Below are positions 29,601 to 41,297 of a stretch of 64,000 bases of DNA, in pieces. Both the position numbers and the translations under genes were made by a program. Origin of the DNA: Pyxicephalus adspersus (taxonomy: Eukaryota > Chordata > Amphibia > Anura > Pyxicephalidae); the NCBI RefSeq assembly GCF_032062135.1, contig NC_092859.1, positions 91,682,409 through 91,746,408 of the forward strand, in the 5' to 3' direction. How positions within the stretch are numbered: position 1 is the first letter of the stretch; the number at the start of each line of letters is the position of its first letter. The notes below the pieces were generated by a model that ran no database searches, was not told the origin of the DNA, and saw only the letters and a list, made by a program, of their open reading frames with translations.

Positions 29601-32202
29601 TGATGGCAATGGCAAATTTTTAGATTATTTCAGTACATATTTCAGTTCTTGTAAAAAGTGACTTGTCCCTACAGGGACGTTACAGTTAAATTGGAACTAA
29701 ACTTGTTGGTAGGTGGTGAGCTTCTGCCAAAATTAGCAAGTGTGCACAGCATACTAACTGATTATGGCACATAGTTACCTTGTGCTGTCACCCTGCAGCG
29801 ATGACAGGTCCAGGACCGGTCATTGTTGCAGAGATGGGCACCGCTGGCTTTACAATTAATTTACATTGAGACGATGATCCTGTTCATGGATTGGAAGTGC
29901 AGAAGTACAGCAGCTGTCTCTGTGTGTGATGATGCTGCATAGTTTAGAGCAGAAACAAAAAGCCACCGGAAGCCAGGGAGTTAGATTTTTGACAATAAAG
30001 ACTTTGCATTGCATGTTTTTTTTTTTTGTCAAATACTACCTCTGGGTGTTTTTTTGTTTTCTCAGTTTAGGTCCACTTTAAGTTGAGCTGTAGGCTCTTC
30101 TGTAGCTCCTTTTTGAGTCAGTATAGTCTTCTCCCTGATCCTTTTTTTAAGCCAGGTGGGAAGAAACTGTAGATGGGTGGTGGCCCCTGTACTGTCACCC
30201 AACTTTTAGGTAACCATTCAAAAGACAGCTGGGTGCTTACTGAAAGGTGCCGCAATTTGCTGTGGGCATGAACTCCTCAAGAAAAACTAAATGCCAGTGG
30301 ATGTGTGGGATCTCCTTTATACATGTTTGAATAAAGTTAATTTTTTCAGTTCTTTCTATACCTTCTAGCCTCTGGGGGCTCCCACCATGAAAGTAAAATT
30401 GAAAAAGGGTCTTTTCTAGGGTCCAGAAGTCAGGAGACCCAACATACAATATGTTATGAAGATTGAGAGAATATTCCCACATAGACATTGGAGTTTTTTT
30501 TTTTTACTTTAAAATAGGAGATAAAGTATCGGAGAATTTGTAAACTCAGTCATGTAAGATGGTTTTCCCACCATTGGCCATGTCCATAACCTGTGTACAA
30601 AGTGCATAAAAACAATTGCTATAACATTTTTGTGAAAGAAATTAATAAAGCAGTGCTCAACCCAGATTTTTTTGGGTTGGAAAAAAATGTAGGCGGGTGA
30701 AGGTCCCTGTATTGTGACCCAACTCCTTAGTAACCACCCTTAAGTGCCGGGTGGTGTGCCAAGCTAAAAGGATCTATGGAGAACACTGTAAATGATAAAG
30801 TGCTTTAAATTATATTCTTACAACCCCATCCTTGCCTATCCAAGATTTTTGCTGTACTGACAAGTGCCATCAAGTGACCTCTCTAAATTACATTTTATTT
30901 TGTGGGTGGAGAAGTGGTAAAACATTTGCTAGCAAATTAAAGAAATCCATTCCAAGTTGGCTGGGTCACCCAGCTTCACTGATGAAAGAAATATGTAAAA
31001 GTATGTGTTACACCTTTCTATCTGTTAGGTTTTATATATCAGGACAATAAACGCCATCGGTATGACTTTACCAGTCTCTCACATGGTTGTGGAGGAATTT
31101 TGGACTTTTCTTTACAATGTCGCTTCAATTCATTGAGGGTTGTAGGTATTCATTTATGCACAGCTATCATTTGGGCCTAGCACATTTTTCTCACTGTAGA
31201 ATGGTAAACTTCATATTGTTTGAAAATGGCCAGATAACTTTTCCCAGATTAATAGGTAGCAGTAGTTGCCCCTCTAAAATCATTAGTGATGTTTTTTCTC
31301 CTTGGTGTTGTGTTAACACATGCCAGAAAGCTCCACACCAGCAAACTACCAGGAATTGTTTTTACCTTTAACTTAAAGAGCCGCTAAGGCTCCAGTAGCT
31401 TTTTTATAATTATGTCCTGATATTTAAACCCATAAAATTAGGAGGTTGTACTCTCTCTTTCACATGACTGTATATCAAGAAGTTTTAGTGTGCTAATGTT
31501 TAGCTTTTTTTTTTATGTTATGCAGGAAACCTCGACCAGTTTCTCAGCTGGTGGCACAGCAAGTAACACAGCAGTTTGTACCACCCATGCAGACAAAGAA
31601 AGAAAAAAAAGATAAAATAGAGAAGGAAAAGAGTGAAAAAGAAACACCAATAATTAAAAAGAACAGTAATAAGAAAACAAGGTATGAACTACTATTTATA
31701 TAAGTGTTTTTTTTCCCCAGATAGAATTATTTTGTAACTGTTGTATGTTATCCCAAATCAATACTAGAATCAATATGCAGACAGGTACATAAACTGTTCC
31801 ACCAAGATTAGTCCAGCGTTTTCTTCCTGGACCAATGATCTTCAATTTATTTTACAATTTTTGTACACAGTGTGAAATTTTGGAAAACTATTTCAGTAAA
31901 ACATCACTTTCTAAATCCCTTCTGTCTAATATTAAATATACTACATTTCTTCTGTCTGCTCTAGGCCCCGATTGAAAAATGTGGATAGAAGTAGTGCTCA
32001 GCATTTGGAAGTTACTGTGGGAGACCTAACCGTGATTATTACAGACTTTAAGGAAAAAACTAAATCCCCACCTGCATCTAGTGCCACATTAGTGGATCAG
32101 CACAGTCAAAGTGGATCCGGCTCTGAAAACACTGAGAGAGGAATATCCAGGTCATCTTCGCCCAGAGGAGAGACGTCATCTGTAAATGGGGAATCGCATT
32201 AA
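26657..32202 (+). CDS. YAF2: YY1-associated factor 2
   Basis: YAF2 and its paralogue RYBP bind YY1 and RING1A/B and belong to variant Polycomb complex 1; nuclear. CDS joins 26657-26682, 26819-26944, 31526-31681 and 31965-32202: 181 residues, matching the family length. A RanBP2-type zinc finger spans about residues 21-46 with C25, C28, C39, C42 ([20 protein letters not shown]). A Lys/Glu-rich linker follows (about 72-102). The conserved RING1-binding segment (about 104-134) includes [19 protein letters not shown]. The tail is Ser-rich. All introns are GT-AG. Intron 2 (26945-31525) holds several mobile elements. ATG context is CAGCATGG, in a CpG-rich promoter. Confidence 0.97.
27494..27792. 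mobile_element. MITE of the RTACACAC-terminus group in YAF2 intron 2
   Basis: Starts taggctacatac and ends gcacgtgtgtacatagccta. The interior matches other copies (gcagcagggtgccgctccgt, and the hairpin around ggaaaggatcatcaaagatcc). Confidence 0.85.
28248..28372. mobile_element. Short interspersed element with CAGTGYTC ends (copy 1)
   Basis: Shares 'ttcaacccaga', 'gtgacccagctcatcagtaac' and 'acagccagg' with the copies at 30651, 41464, 45741 and 58135. The right end is lost. It lies in YAF2 intron 2. Confidence 0.6.
29252..29560 (-). mobile_element. LINE 3'-end fragment, reversed, in YAF2 intron 2
   Basis: Starts attattatta and 'tttatatagtgccgac', then carries the widespread vertebrate block 'gtgggaggaaacctgagtgc' and 'gggagaacatacaaactcca'. 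Confidence 0.8.
29686..30081. mobile_element. TTAA-type MITE, related or rearranged copy
   Basis: Starts TTAAATTGGAACTAAAC and ends AGTTTAGGTCCACTTTAA, a clear inverted terminus with TTAA on both sides. The interior differs from the other copies, so it may be a sister family using the same ends. Confidence 0.65.
30148..30255. mobile_element. Short interspersed element with CAGTGYTC ends (copy 2, eroded)
   Basis: Core text 'aagccaggtgggaagaaact', 'ggcccctgtactgtcaccca' and 'tactgaaaggtgcc' is recognisable, without ends. Confidence 0.55.
30651..30788. mobile_element. Short interspersed element with CAGTGYTC ends (copy 3)
   Basis: Starts CAGTGCTCAACCCAG and ends GGAGAACACTG, imperfect inverted ends. 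The core includes 'gtaggcgggtga' and 'gccgggtggtg'. It lies in YAF2 intron 2. Confidence 0.7.
30925..30995. mobile_element. Fold-back element fragment in YAF2 intron 2
   Basis: The text 'ctagcaaattaaagaaatcc' to 'ggctgggtcacccagcttca' matches the inner arm of the fold-back family; the outer arms are absent. Confidence 0.5.
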
Positions 32203-35200
32203 AGTTCTCCTCACCCTTTCTAGTCATTAACTGATATTGTGACAAACATCTTCTGCCAATAGTCACCACAGTTACATAGGGGAAAATCTAATGCTAATCT
32301 TATATTTTTCTGACGAAAAAATGGTTAGGTATGCACTTATTTTTTTAAGTCTACATTTGTAAGTGCACATTGGAAGATGCAGCTTTCAGGTAAGTGACAC
32401 CAATTCATGAGACGGGTTTCTATAAAATAAAGATCACATACTGCTGATCTGATCTTGTCAAGATTTCTAACTTGTTTAACTACTAAAATGTTTAAGTAGA
32501 TATGATGTGTTTACTGGATGCTGCAGCCAAGAGCCAAGTGATAGCAATACAAGCTTCCTAAAGAGCTGATAACATTCAGGATCACCATCGCTGGACTGTG
32601 TATGTTTTATACTCTTGAATATGCTTAGATTTTAGGAATATATTATTACTTTCTGTAGATACCCTTTACACAACATCATTTTAATTAGATTTCTTTAAAT
32701 GATAAGTAAATCTGTAATCCATGTTTTAGACCCCTAAAGGTAGCCAAACAATTCTTACACAGTGGTAAAAAATCTATTCGATTAGGGTTCTGGGACTGGT
32801 TTTGAAAATGGCAGGACTGTTCTGTCCTTACAGCCTGTTGTAAAATGAATCACCATCTTCCCCAACGGGAAAAGAAAAACCTAATTGATTCACCATTCCC
32901 TACTCCATATAAAATGTGAAGTGTTGGCTTTTGGTATTGTATAAACATTGGCAGTTTGCCCCAGTATGGTGAACTTTCACATTATAATCACAAATTATAA
33001 AAAAAATGTATAACATTATGAAATGTTTATACATCATCTTTAGTTAATGTAGGAAATGTCCTGCATTTCCACAACTGTAAACTGCATGTCTTTTCTCTTC
33101 ATACCCAAAGAAAAACCAATGTTCCTATTACCACCTGATTGTACTGTATGGCCACCTTCTAGTGGTAGTTTTATAGACATAGGTGGGAAGTTTAGCTTTT
33201 TTATCTACATGTGCAGAAACTCCTGACCAAAACCAAGAAAACATTTGACATGGTTCTATTTTCCAAATTAAAGGGTAAGGGCTCCCCACGCTATAACGCA
33301 TGGGATAATGTGTGTTGATGTGATCTAAGAGCATTGAGCTGTGTTGAATTTTTTGGCTTGAATAAGAATGGCAAAATGCAGCATATAGGATAATTTCCAA
33401 CCAACTGTGATGTATTCGTGTAAACGGGTCCTATTGAAAACAATAATTTTTATTTTTTTTAATTTTTTATATTTGCCTGTGCTGGAAAGTTAGCAACAGG
33501 GCATGATGGTGTATCCAGTGTTAAGAAGCTCTAATAGAATTGTATCTTGGATAAAGCTCAGCAGGTATTTACTTGAACCGTGCATTTAAAGGTATAGAAG
33601 CCCTGTTCATTTTTAGGTGTTGCTGACCGTTTAAGGTGGAATACTACTGTGCGTATATATAAATGTATAGAATACTTTCCAAACATTCTTTCTTGCATTT
33701 CATGCTTGTAATTACATTAAAAAACACACACCACCGATATTCTGGATGGGAACCTGAAAATAGCTTAAAGCCAAGCTTCAGCCAATAACTTTTCATTTAG
33801 CACTGGTTAGAGTCTTTTTCAGATGATCATTGCTCTTTGTGTTACTCTCTAAAAGTAACGGGAAATCTTTCCTGTTGTGATACAAAGGCATTTACAGTGG
33901 AGAATGGTTAGAACTTGTGAAATGTTTGAATTGCTGTCTTCTACTTTTTAAAGTAGTGACCACATCTTCTCTTTTATGTAACGGTGTCAGAGAAATGGGA
34001 AGAGAGAGTAAATATCCAGAATTGGGTCACAGGCAGAAATAGAAGGACTCTTACTCCCTCACCATCCAAAGTGAAAACAATTGGTTGGAGCTAAGCTTTA
34101 ATGAGATTAAAAAAAATTGTTGTACAGATTCTTGATGCTCTTTTTGTATAAATGCAGCTTGATTACAAATCTATATCCCAAAATTTAAAGATATGTAATT
34201 GGTGGAGCTGCAGGTTAAAAAACCTGTGCTGATGAAAACAAAGTATTCTGCCATTGCTGACCTCCTAAAACCAGATGTCCTTTGCTACAATACAATGATT
34301 CAGTGATCTGGAAGAGGCATGCAGTTGGTGAAGTAAGAACACATGACCTGTGCGTGCACTTGTTTGATGTAATCTACTAAAGAATTATCAAAGCCATAGG
34401 TGTCACTTAACAGCCAGGCAACTGGATCTTTCTAAAGGGGAGGAAAGTAATAGCAGCTTACATGTTCCTGTCAGTTCGGGTTTTGTTTCATATACCAATT
34501 TCTGAATACAGAGTATACACTATTAAAGGGAGAATGCAGTTACCCACAAAACTGAGCTTTCAGCCAGACTCCGGAATTCTGTTCTAAACTTCCCTTTATA
34601 GCCAACCAATGTTGGTGAACCAGTATATTTTTGTGAATTATACAGCCAAGGTAAAAAAAACATACCCCCTTTTAAAATCAAACTGTATTGAATATTAAAT
34701 GAAAGTATTGTCACATCATACTGTAAATATGTTTTTTTTTTACATAATTGACAAACTAAGCTTGTGAATGGGCTGAGTTGGTGGAAAAATATAAACTGTA
34801 ATATTGTTTCCTTGAATAAGGACGATATACAATGTGTAGGTATAATCTCCTATTCCACAATGTGTAATAGTACAAGTGAAGGCGGACAATGGATTCCCCT
34901 TGAATAGGACTGTTTTACATTAGTCCCTCATATTGGTGATATACACTAAAGCCCTCTGTGTACAAAATATTTTCAGGCACAAAAAAGGTTTGAGCACACA
35001 TTTGTAGTCTTAAATGTTACAAATTCATGTTGAAGTGCCATGGAGATGTGGTTGATCATTTTGTTATGCAGTGTTATTAGTAATTCCATCTTCACTTTTA
35101 GGTTAGTGAGTACTAACACTTCTTAATAGATTTTTACAGGCATGTTTTGAAAAAAAAAATATAGTTCAAGCTGCATAAATATGTATTATTTGGTTGGAAA

Positions 35201-35824
35201 ATTGTGATGCATAGTTTTATGTATACAGCTCAACAAATGAATTTAGTTAACTTTTACTGCTACAGGAATCTCAAAGTAACTATTTTAAATGCACCTGCTG
35301 GTACTTGGTGTGATTTAAATAGGAAAAAAATATAAATAAAGCCTTTGTATGAAATGTTGCCATTTATTTTCTTTTTTTATTAAGTGTATTTTAGGCAACT
35401 GTTACTTTGGATTTTGCAGATGGCTGTAACAAGTTGTCATGTATTAAAACGCTGGCTGGTTTGGTTTGCTTTGCTGTTTTTTATTGTTTGTGTATTTTAT
35501 GGTCAAAACAAAATTCTGCATTTCAAGTTAGTATTTTGCTGTTGTCAACAGAGTAATAATTTAGAATCCTTTATTATATATATTTTTTTTTACCCAAAGC
35601 TATGTGTTTTTATATGTTCTGTTTTTACTTCCATTACTTTAATGCTATAAAAAACGTTACACATCAGGGAAAAGGAACTGAATTTTTATACATTTATTTT
35701 TTTTTTTTTTTGCTTTTGTACTGCCATTTTTTGTCTGTCAAACTAAGCAGGGCACAGAGATGTCTGTGAAATGGACTTTTGGTGTCACAGGCCAGTTCTA
35801 GAACATTTGTAACATGTTTTAATA

Positions 35825-35892
<68 letters not shown>

Positions 35893-36860
35893 TAAATTTT
35901 AGTCCCAGCTTTTTGAATTTTAGTTTAGATGCTACCACAAGAAGTAAAAAAACACCTTCCCTGTTAATTTTTTGGAGGCCAGTAATTATTGTGATATTAA
36001 AAAGTACCCATTTTAGGCTAATATAGCAGTTCTGAAACTATTGGTGCTATAAAAGTGCGTTCACTTCTGATTTTGTTCAACATAAAAAGGTTTCTTCAGG
36101 ATAAATCCATATTTTCCAGATGTTACCTATTGACTGTTCCAGATATTAGCACACCCCACTCGGTCAGCCTCTCATATGGTTAAAGTCTTTCATATCATTG
36201 TCTACCTGTTGTCCTCTTCAAACCCAGCTCTTTCTGCCATGGACTGTCTGTATCAGATGGGAACAGTTTAAAGGGTAGTTGGACTTTCAAACAAAGTACA
36301 GTCATCCTGTTTCCCTGCCCTGACCCATAGTTATTCTCTCTCTCATACTTCTCTGCCGTGGTTGCACCCGTTCGTTTTACATCCAGATCTACTGTACTTA
36401 TGGGTGGGGATAAGACAGAATCTCTGTATTTTGAGTATAATTAGACACATTTATATTAAAAATCTCTCTAGCTTATGCAATTGTCTACTGTTTTTGATAC
36501 ACAAAACCCTAATTTGTACTCATTCCCCATGGAAATCAGAGGCTTCAATCGAATGTACAGGAATTGCTTTCTATTTTGTTTACATGCTGTTTGGTGAGTT
36601 TAGATTAACCATCAGTTCACACCATAAATTCACTATATTTCCTGTCCCAAACACCATACAGATGGGTTATTTTAAAGGCTGTGGTTTCCTGGTACTGTGA
36701 TTATCAGTTCCAATGTCAATTCAATCTATTTAAATGTAAATCAAAACACATTTTCATTGTTTGTTTACTTGTTTCCCAAGGTGATAAAACTATTACAAAT
36801 CCAGGCGAGTATCCAGTACATATTCCAATAAAATATTTTTATGTATACAGGTTTTGAATT
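32203..36860 (+). other. YAF2: Probable long YAF2 3' UTR / downstream region
   Basis: AT-rich, unique-looking DNA with no supported ORF. AATAAA signals occur at 32426-32431, 35335-35340 and 36827-36832, giving possible 3' UTRs of about 0.2, 3.1 and 4.6 kb. A GT/AT microsatellite lies at 35826-35888. I cannot tell which signal is used. There are few recognisable mobile elements here compared with the introns, which fits transcribed and constrained sequence. Confidence 0.5.
35826..35888. repeat. (GT)n(AT)n microsatellite
   Basis: About 13 GT followed by about 18 AT dinucleotides. Confidence 0.97.
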
Positions 36861-38957
36861 TTTGTTTACAACCACCTAAAATAAAAAGGTAACTACCCAG
36901 TTAATGTCTTTTGTATTTTCTAGAATTTGTGACTGTTGCATTATTGTGCTTTGCTTAAATATCTTGGATTAAGAAAAAAAAAAACAGTTCACACCACAGA
37001 ATGACATTCTTCTCTTATGTATACATACAACAATGTATGTCCCTTTTAGCCGGGTGCACCACCCGGCACTTTTCAGTAACCACCTGGCTGTTTATGGGCT
37101 GAAGAGTTGGGTCACAATACAGGGGCTGCCACTCGATGCAGGACCTAAAAATGTATAACTCAGGTGAGACACCTGCTGTTGCACACAAATTCTTCAGAAT
37201 AGATTACTAAGATGTTAAATTTAACTGAAAGCCACAATACCGCTAAACTTTTTCCCTAAATAATTGACTCCCCCCCACCGTTAATAAAAAAAATGAGTAG
37301 TTGTTCATTGGTTGCTTTTATTTTAAAGGGATGTAATTTTTTGTCACACAGCCTTGCTTTATAATCATCCCCACCAGGACTTCTTATTTTGGAATATGCA
37401 TACCCTGGGCCCATTATTTCTTGTAGGAGCTGTACTGTTGCAGAATACTATTATCCTTGTCTGTGCTGGATGGACCTACAATGTGATGTAATATCACCAA
37501 GGTACCAGATTGCAGCTCAGTATCACTCCAAGCTTGTCAATCAGCTTTTACACTATGTCTGACCTGCTGAGTACTGTGTGACCCCGCCAAAATCCACCTG
37601 GCACCGCCACCGATGCCCCACTATATAAAACTACTAAAAGAATATTGGAAGTTTACAAGTAAACTAGCTTCATGGATGCATAAAACTCCTCCATCCATAT
37701 GATGAGGACTGAGGCTGGGTTGTGCCCTAAAATAATATTTGGACCGTAAAGTTTTGGTACTCATGATTAAATATCATTGAACACAGCTGAGAGGTTGGAA
37801 GGCTTAGACCAGGAGCCTATAATTGTACTTCAAATACAACCCTGGTAATGGCCACACACTATTTGCAGTGTAGTAAGCCCTTTGCCAGTTTAGGAGTAGA
37901 GATCAGATAGAATGTTCATTCTCTTCTAGAAAAAGACCAGCACTGAACACATTATTAGTAAAGCAGTTGTATAGTTTGGGAAGGACACACTGCTGCTTAA
38001 AAGTGGGGCCCCTAGTGAACAATGTATATATATACAAACATCACAGTCAAAATACCATGTCAAGAAAACTTACATAAAATATTTAGCTTCAGAGGTATGA
38101 AAAGAAGGTGATACAGACTTGGAGCTGTCATACTTTATCTGACTTCATTACCTAGGGAGTCACTTACAGGACAAGCATGTTGGTGAAGTCTGAATTCCTA
38201 TTCTGCATGCTTATTTTTTGGTCAGTAATTTACTAGGCAGTAAAAACCAGGATGGAGATTACTGCTGTTAGAGCTGCATTTTTTTTCAGGACGACACAAT
38301 ATGAACCTTTGGGTGTAAAATGCTAAAACTATGCGAAGTTTGTCTTAGTGATACGTTAGTTGTTGCAAGTTTCTTAGCTCACACACATCAAGAGACAACT
38401 TGGAGGAACAGTCCCTGGATTGGGGTAGGAGGTAGGTATTATCCCAGGTGGACTGTACTTGGGGAGGGCGGGGGGTTCCTAAACTCAACCTCACTAAAGG
38501 AGAAAGCTGTCCATTAAAATGGAGATGCCAATTCCAGGATGCCCCAGGGTACCTCCAGAAGTTGCAAGGAGTCTTGACCCATCATTTGCCTGCATAGTTC
38601 TGGGACATAATTTACCTTTGACCAGGATCCAGCGATCTTCCCTCCAGCATTGTCCTGACTGAGCCCTGTTCACTCGTATTATGAAAGGCCAGAGATTTCT
38701 GCTTTTTGGGCAAAATGAAATGAATCAATGAGGAAAGTGAAAGAAAATATTTGGCCAGAACTGCAGTATGTCCACAAGTATGAGACCATCCCCTGCATAA
38801 CATCTGCAGCACTGCCCACCATCTATGTCATGTCCCCACCCATCTCCTGGGGAATCAACACATTTAAGGGCAAAGAAGGTGAAAGGAATCAAAAAGAAAT
38901 GTCAGTTGAACCAACTTTTACAATTTCCTTGTGACTTAAGATCGTTATTACAGAAGT
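36861..38957. other. Intergenic between YAF2 and GXYLT1
   Basis: Holds one reversed short interspersed element (37045-37142); otherwise nothing supported. Confidence 0.5.
37045..37142 (-). mobile_element. Short interspersed element with CAGTGYTC ends (copy 4, reversed)
   Basis: The core is inverted: 'tagccgggtgcaccacccgg', 'cagtaaccacctggctg' and 'gggtcacaatacaggggctg'. Confidence 0.65.
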
Positions 38958-38965
38958 AGTTAGGC

Positions 38966-39641
38966 CAGGGGTAGGCCAGATACGGCCTAGCCACTAGTCT
39001 GTTCCGGCCTAAAGCTGCGTACACACTGCCAATTTTTGTCGTTGGAAAGGATCTTTCACGATCCTTTCCAACGACAAGGGAGTGCACGATGCATGAACGG
39101 TGCTGTACATACAGCACCGTTCATGCTCTATGGAGAGGGGAGGGGGAGAGCGACGGAGCGGCACCCTGCTGGGCGCTCTCCCCTTCCCTTTCAATAGGAT
39201 CGGCTGTCGTCCATGGATCCGGCAGGACGGTCGTCCGGACCATGGACGACACCGACTGTACACACGGCAGATTTTCGCCCGATAATTGGCCGATGCCGAT
39301 TATCGGGCGATAAAAATCTGACGTGTGTACGTAGCTTAACACCCCCCTGGTCAATCCAGCCTAATCCCAGCAAACGGGTCGGCCACCCTTGGCTTTTGAG
39401 CCTCCTTGTTATGCCTCCCTTCCCTATTTACCACGACCGACCGGCATTACCACTTCTGGCCTCCAGGGTAAGGGGACATTCCCTCCCCTCCATATGCATA
39501 GCAGAAGAGAGGGATTTCCCTTCAAGGGCGTTCCTGGTGGAGGCAGAGCCATCAGCTCAGGACTAGAGAGAGAATCTGGCCTAGAGTGCATTCTTGACCT
39601 CCTAAAATGGCCTAGTAGCCAAAAAAGTTTGCTGACCCCTG
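38966..39641. mobile_element. hAT-type element with perfect 8-bp target duplication, split by a younger MITE
   Basis: Begins CAGGGGTAGGCC and ends TTTGCTGACCCCTG. AGTTAGGC flanks both sides (38958-38965 and 39642-39649). The RTACACAC-type MITE at 39010-39338 is inserted in it. Frames in the interior have no recognisable transposase. Confidence 0.88.
39010..39338 (+). mobile_element. Hairpin-rich MITE (RTACACAC termini) nested in a hAT element
   Basis: Starts taaagctgcgtacacac and ends gtgtgtacgtagctta. It is highly similar to 60647-60983 and to 1-291 in reverse. It splits the hAT-type element 38966-39641, so it is the younger insertion. Confidence 0.9.
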
Positions 39642-39839
39642 AGTTAGGCGATGTCCCTTCTGCCCCATTGCATGTTTAGTAACACCACGCCATTCCCGTG
39701 ATGTACATATCCTGGAGAGATTTGTGTTGTCTACATGCCAGGAAGAGAAATCTCTTTGCATTCAGATATAAAACAAACCACAGATGACCAGGGCTTTAAC
39801 ATTTTCTGCTTTGCCTACAATTAGAAGGAGGGTTTGCCT

Positions 39840-40074
39840 TCCATGTGCAGTGTTGTATCTGCCCTTCCATACCCCCTCTATGGCACTGCAGGGGCACAAT
39901 GCCAGCCGGTCGGTGCCGACCCATGTGCCATACGCACAGCCGCACACCCTGTTCTCCCGGCTTGTGACACCTCATGTCCCCGCCCCGGATCTGGTGTAGG
40001 CTGGGAGCTCCCGGAAGGAAGCGGCTCGGCTATAGGCTGAGGCCGGGGAGCTGCCTGGACGGAAGGAATGTGTA
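39840..40074 (+). promoter_or_regulatory. GXYLT1: GXYLT1 promoter / 5' UTR
   Basis: A GC- and CpG-rich stretch with an Sp1-like CCCCGCCCC (about 39979-39987), a CCCGGAAGG motif (about 40012) and no TATA box. It leads into ATG at 40075 (context GTAATGAGG). Confidence 0.65.
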
Positions 40075-41265
40075 ATGAGGCGCTCGGTGTCCCGGCTGGT
40101 GCTGCTCTGCTTGGTGTGTGGCTTCTGCTCGCTCCTGTACGCCCTCAGCCAGAGGGGGAGCGGAGACACCGAGGGCCGGCAGCCGCTCATCTCATCTGCT
40201 CGGTGGCGGGCGGAGCAGTCTCACAGATACAGGTATATATATATATATATACAGACACGTGACCGTCTCTGTCACCTGACCCACAGTGTGTGTCGGGGGG
40301 GGTGGGTTTTGAGCACAGAACTAGGACATTGCCATAGTAACCCTGGCAGGGTCATAATATGAAGGGGCTAATTCATTAATAAAGATTCAAACTGTCCACA
40401 CCCCTTCATTTACAAAACACTCACACTATATAAATATATACAAAATTCACAATCCTTTCCAGGAAAGTCTTGGGAAATGCAAAGTGAGCATGTTCTGATG
40501 AGACTTTGCTTTCTCCATAATTCCCAGCATTTACTCCAGGAGGGCCTTGTTGTCATTCTGGCCTAGGTGAGGACCCTCGCCCACCTGTGAGGGAGTTATT
40601 TACCAGAACTTTACAGGAGGAGGGGCTCACACAGAAACTAGATAGATGTGCCCATTTATTTCTAACATTTACCCAGCACAGTCCTGGCCGACCGGGCAGG
40701 AGACATATGTGTTGTTACTGTAGTTCACACTTACATGTGTGCAGGTTGTTCCTGAAGAATCCTGGTGATCGGCATAGCCTGCACTACAAAGGCCCCCACT
40801 TGTACCCCCTTTAATTCCTATCGTCATTCTGTATATCAGAGATAAATGCCTGTCCATAGAAATGAATTGACTTATGCAGAAGATGAGGGACTGGAAGGTG
40901 TGCACACTGTGTTCAGAGATTTAGAAGAAGTCAATATAAAACTTTGGACAGGTGATAGTTTCAGTATAACAATAGTAAGGTGGTTCATTCTTTCACCTGG
41001 GGCTAAAAAAGTAGAAACATTTTCAAGAAGTCTGATAGTAACAATCACTTGCCGAAGGTTAAAAACAAATCTGTTGGAAGCATCTTTCTTTATTGGATAC
41101 AGTTAGAAAGGTTTACATCTTCTGTCTTTTAATCATGGGGCAACTCCTTGAAATAACTTTCTTGTGTTAGGGAATCCCTTCTATAATTAATATATACGCA
41201 GCTAACGGTATGTAAGTGTGGTGGTCAGGGGGAAGAATTCCTCTTACATTGCTGGCCATTGGGAA

Positions 41266-41297
<32 letters not shown>

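Noticed and set aside
31087..31371. 94-codon frame in YAF2 intron 2
   Set aside because: No splice support and no homology; YAF2 exon 2 joins directly to 31526 in frame.
33145..33160. CTCF-like motif (ccaccttctagtgg)
   Set aside because: It departs from the core consensus at two key positions, unlike 3678-3691 and 57575-57588.
36362..36700. 112-codon plus frame in the YAF2 downstream region
   Set aside because: No recognisable domain, AT-rich, and probably 3' UTR or intergenic.
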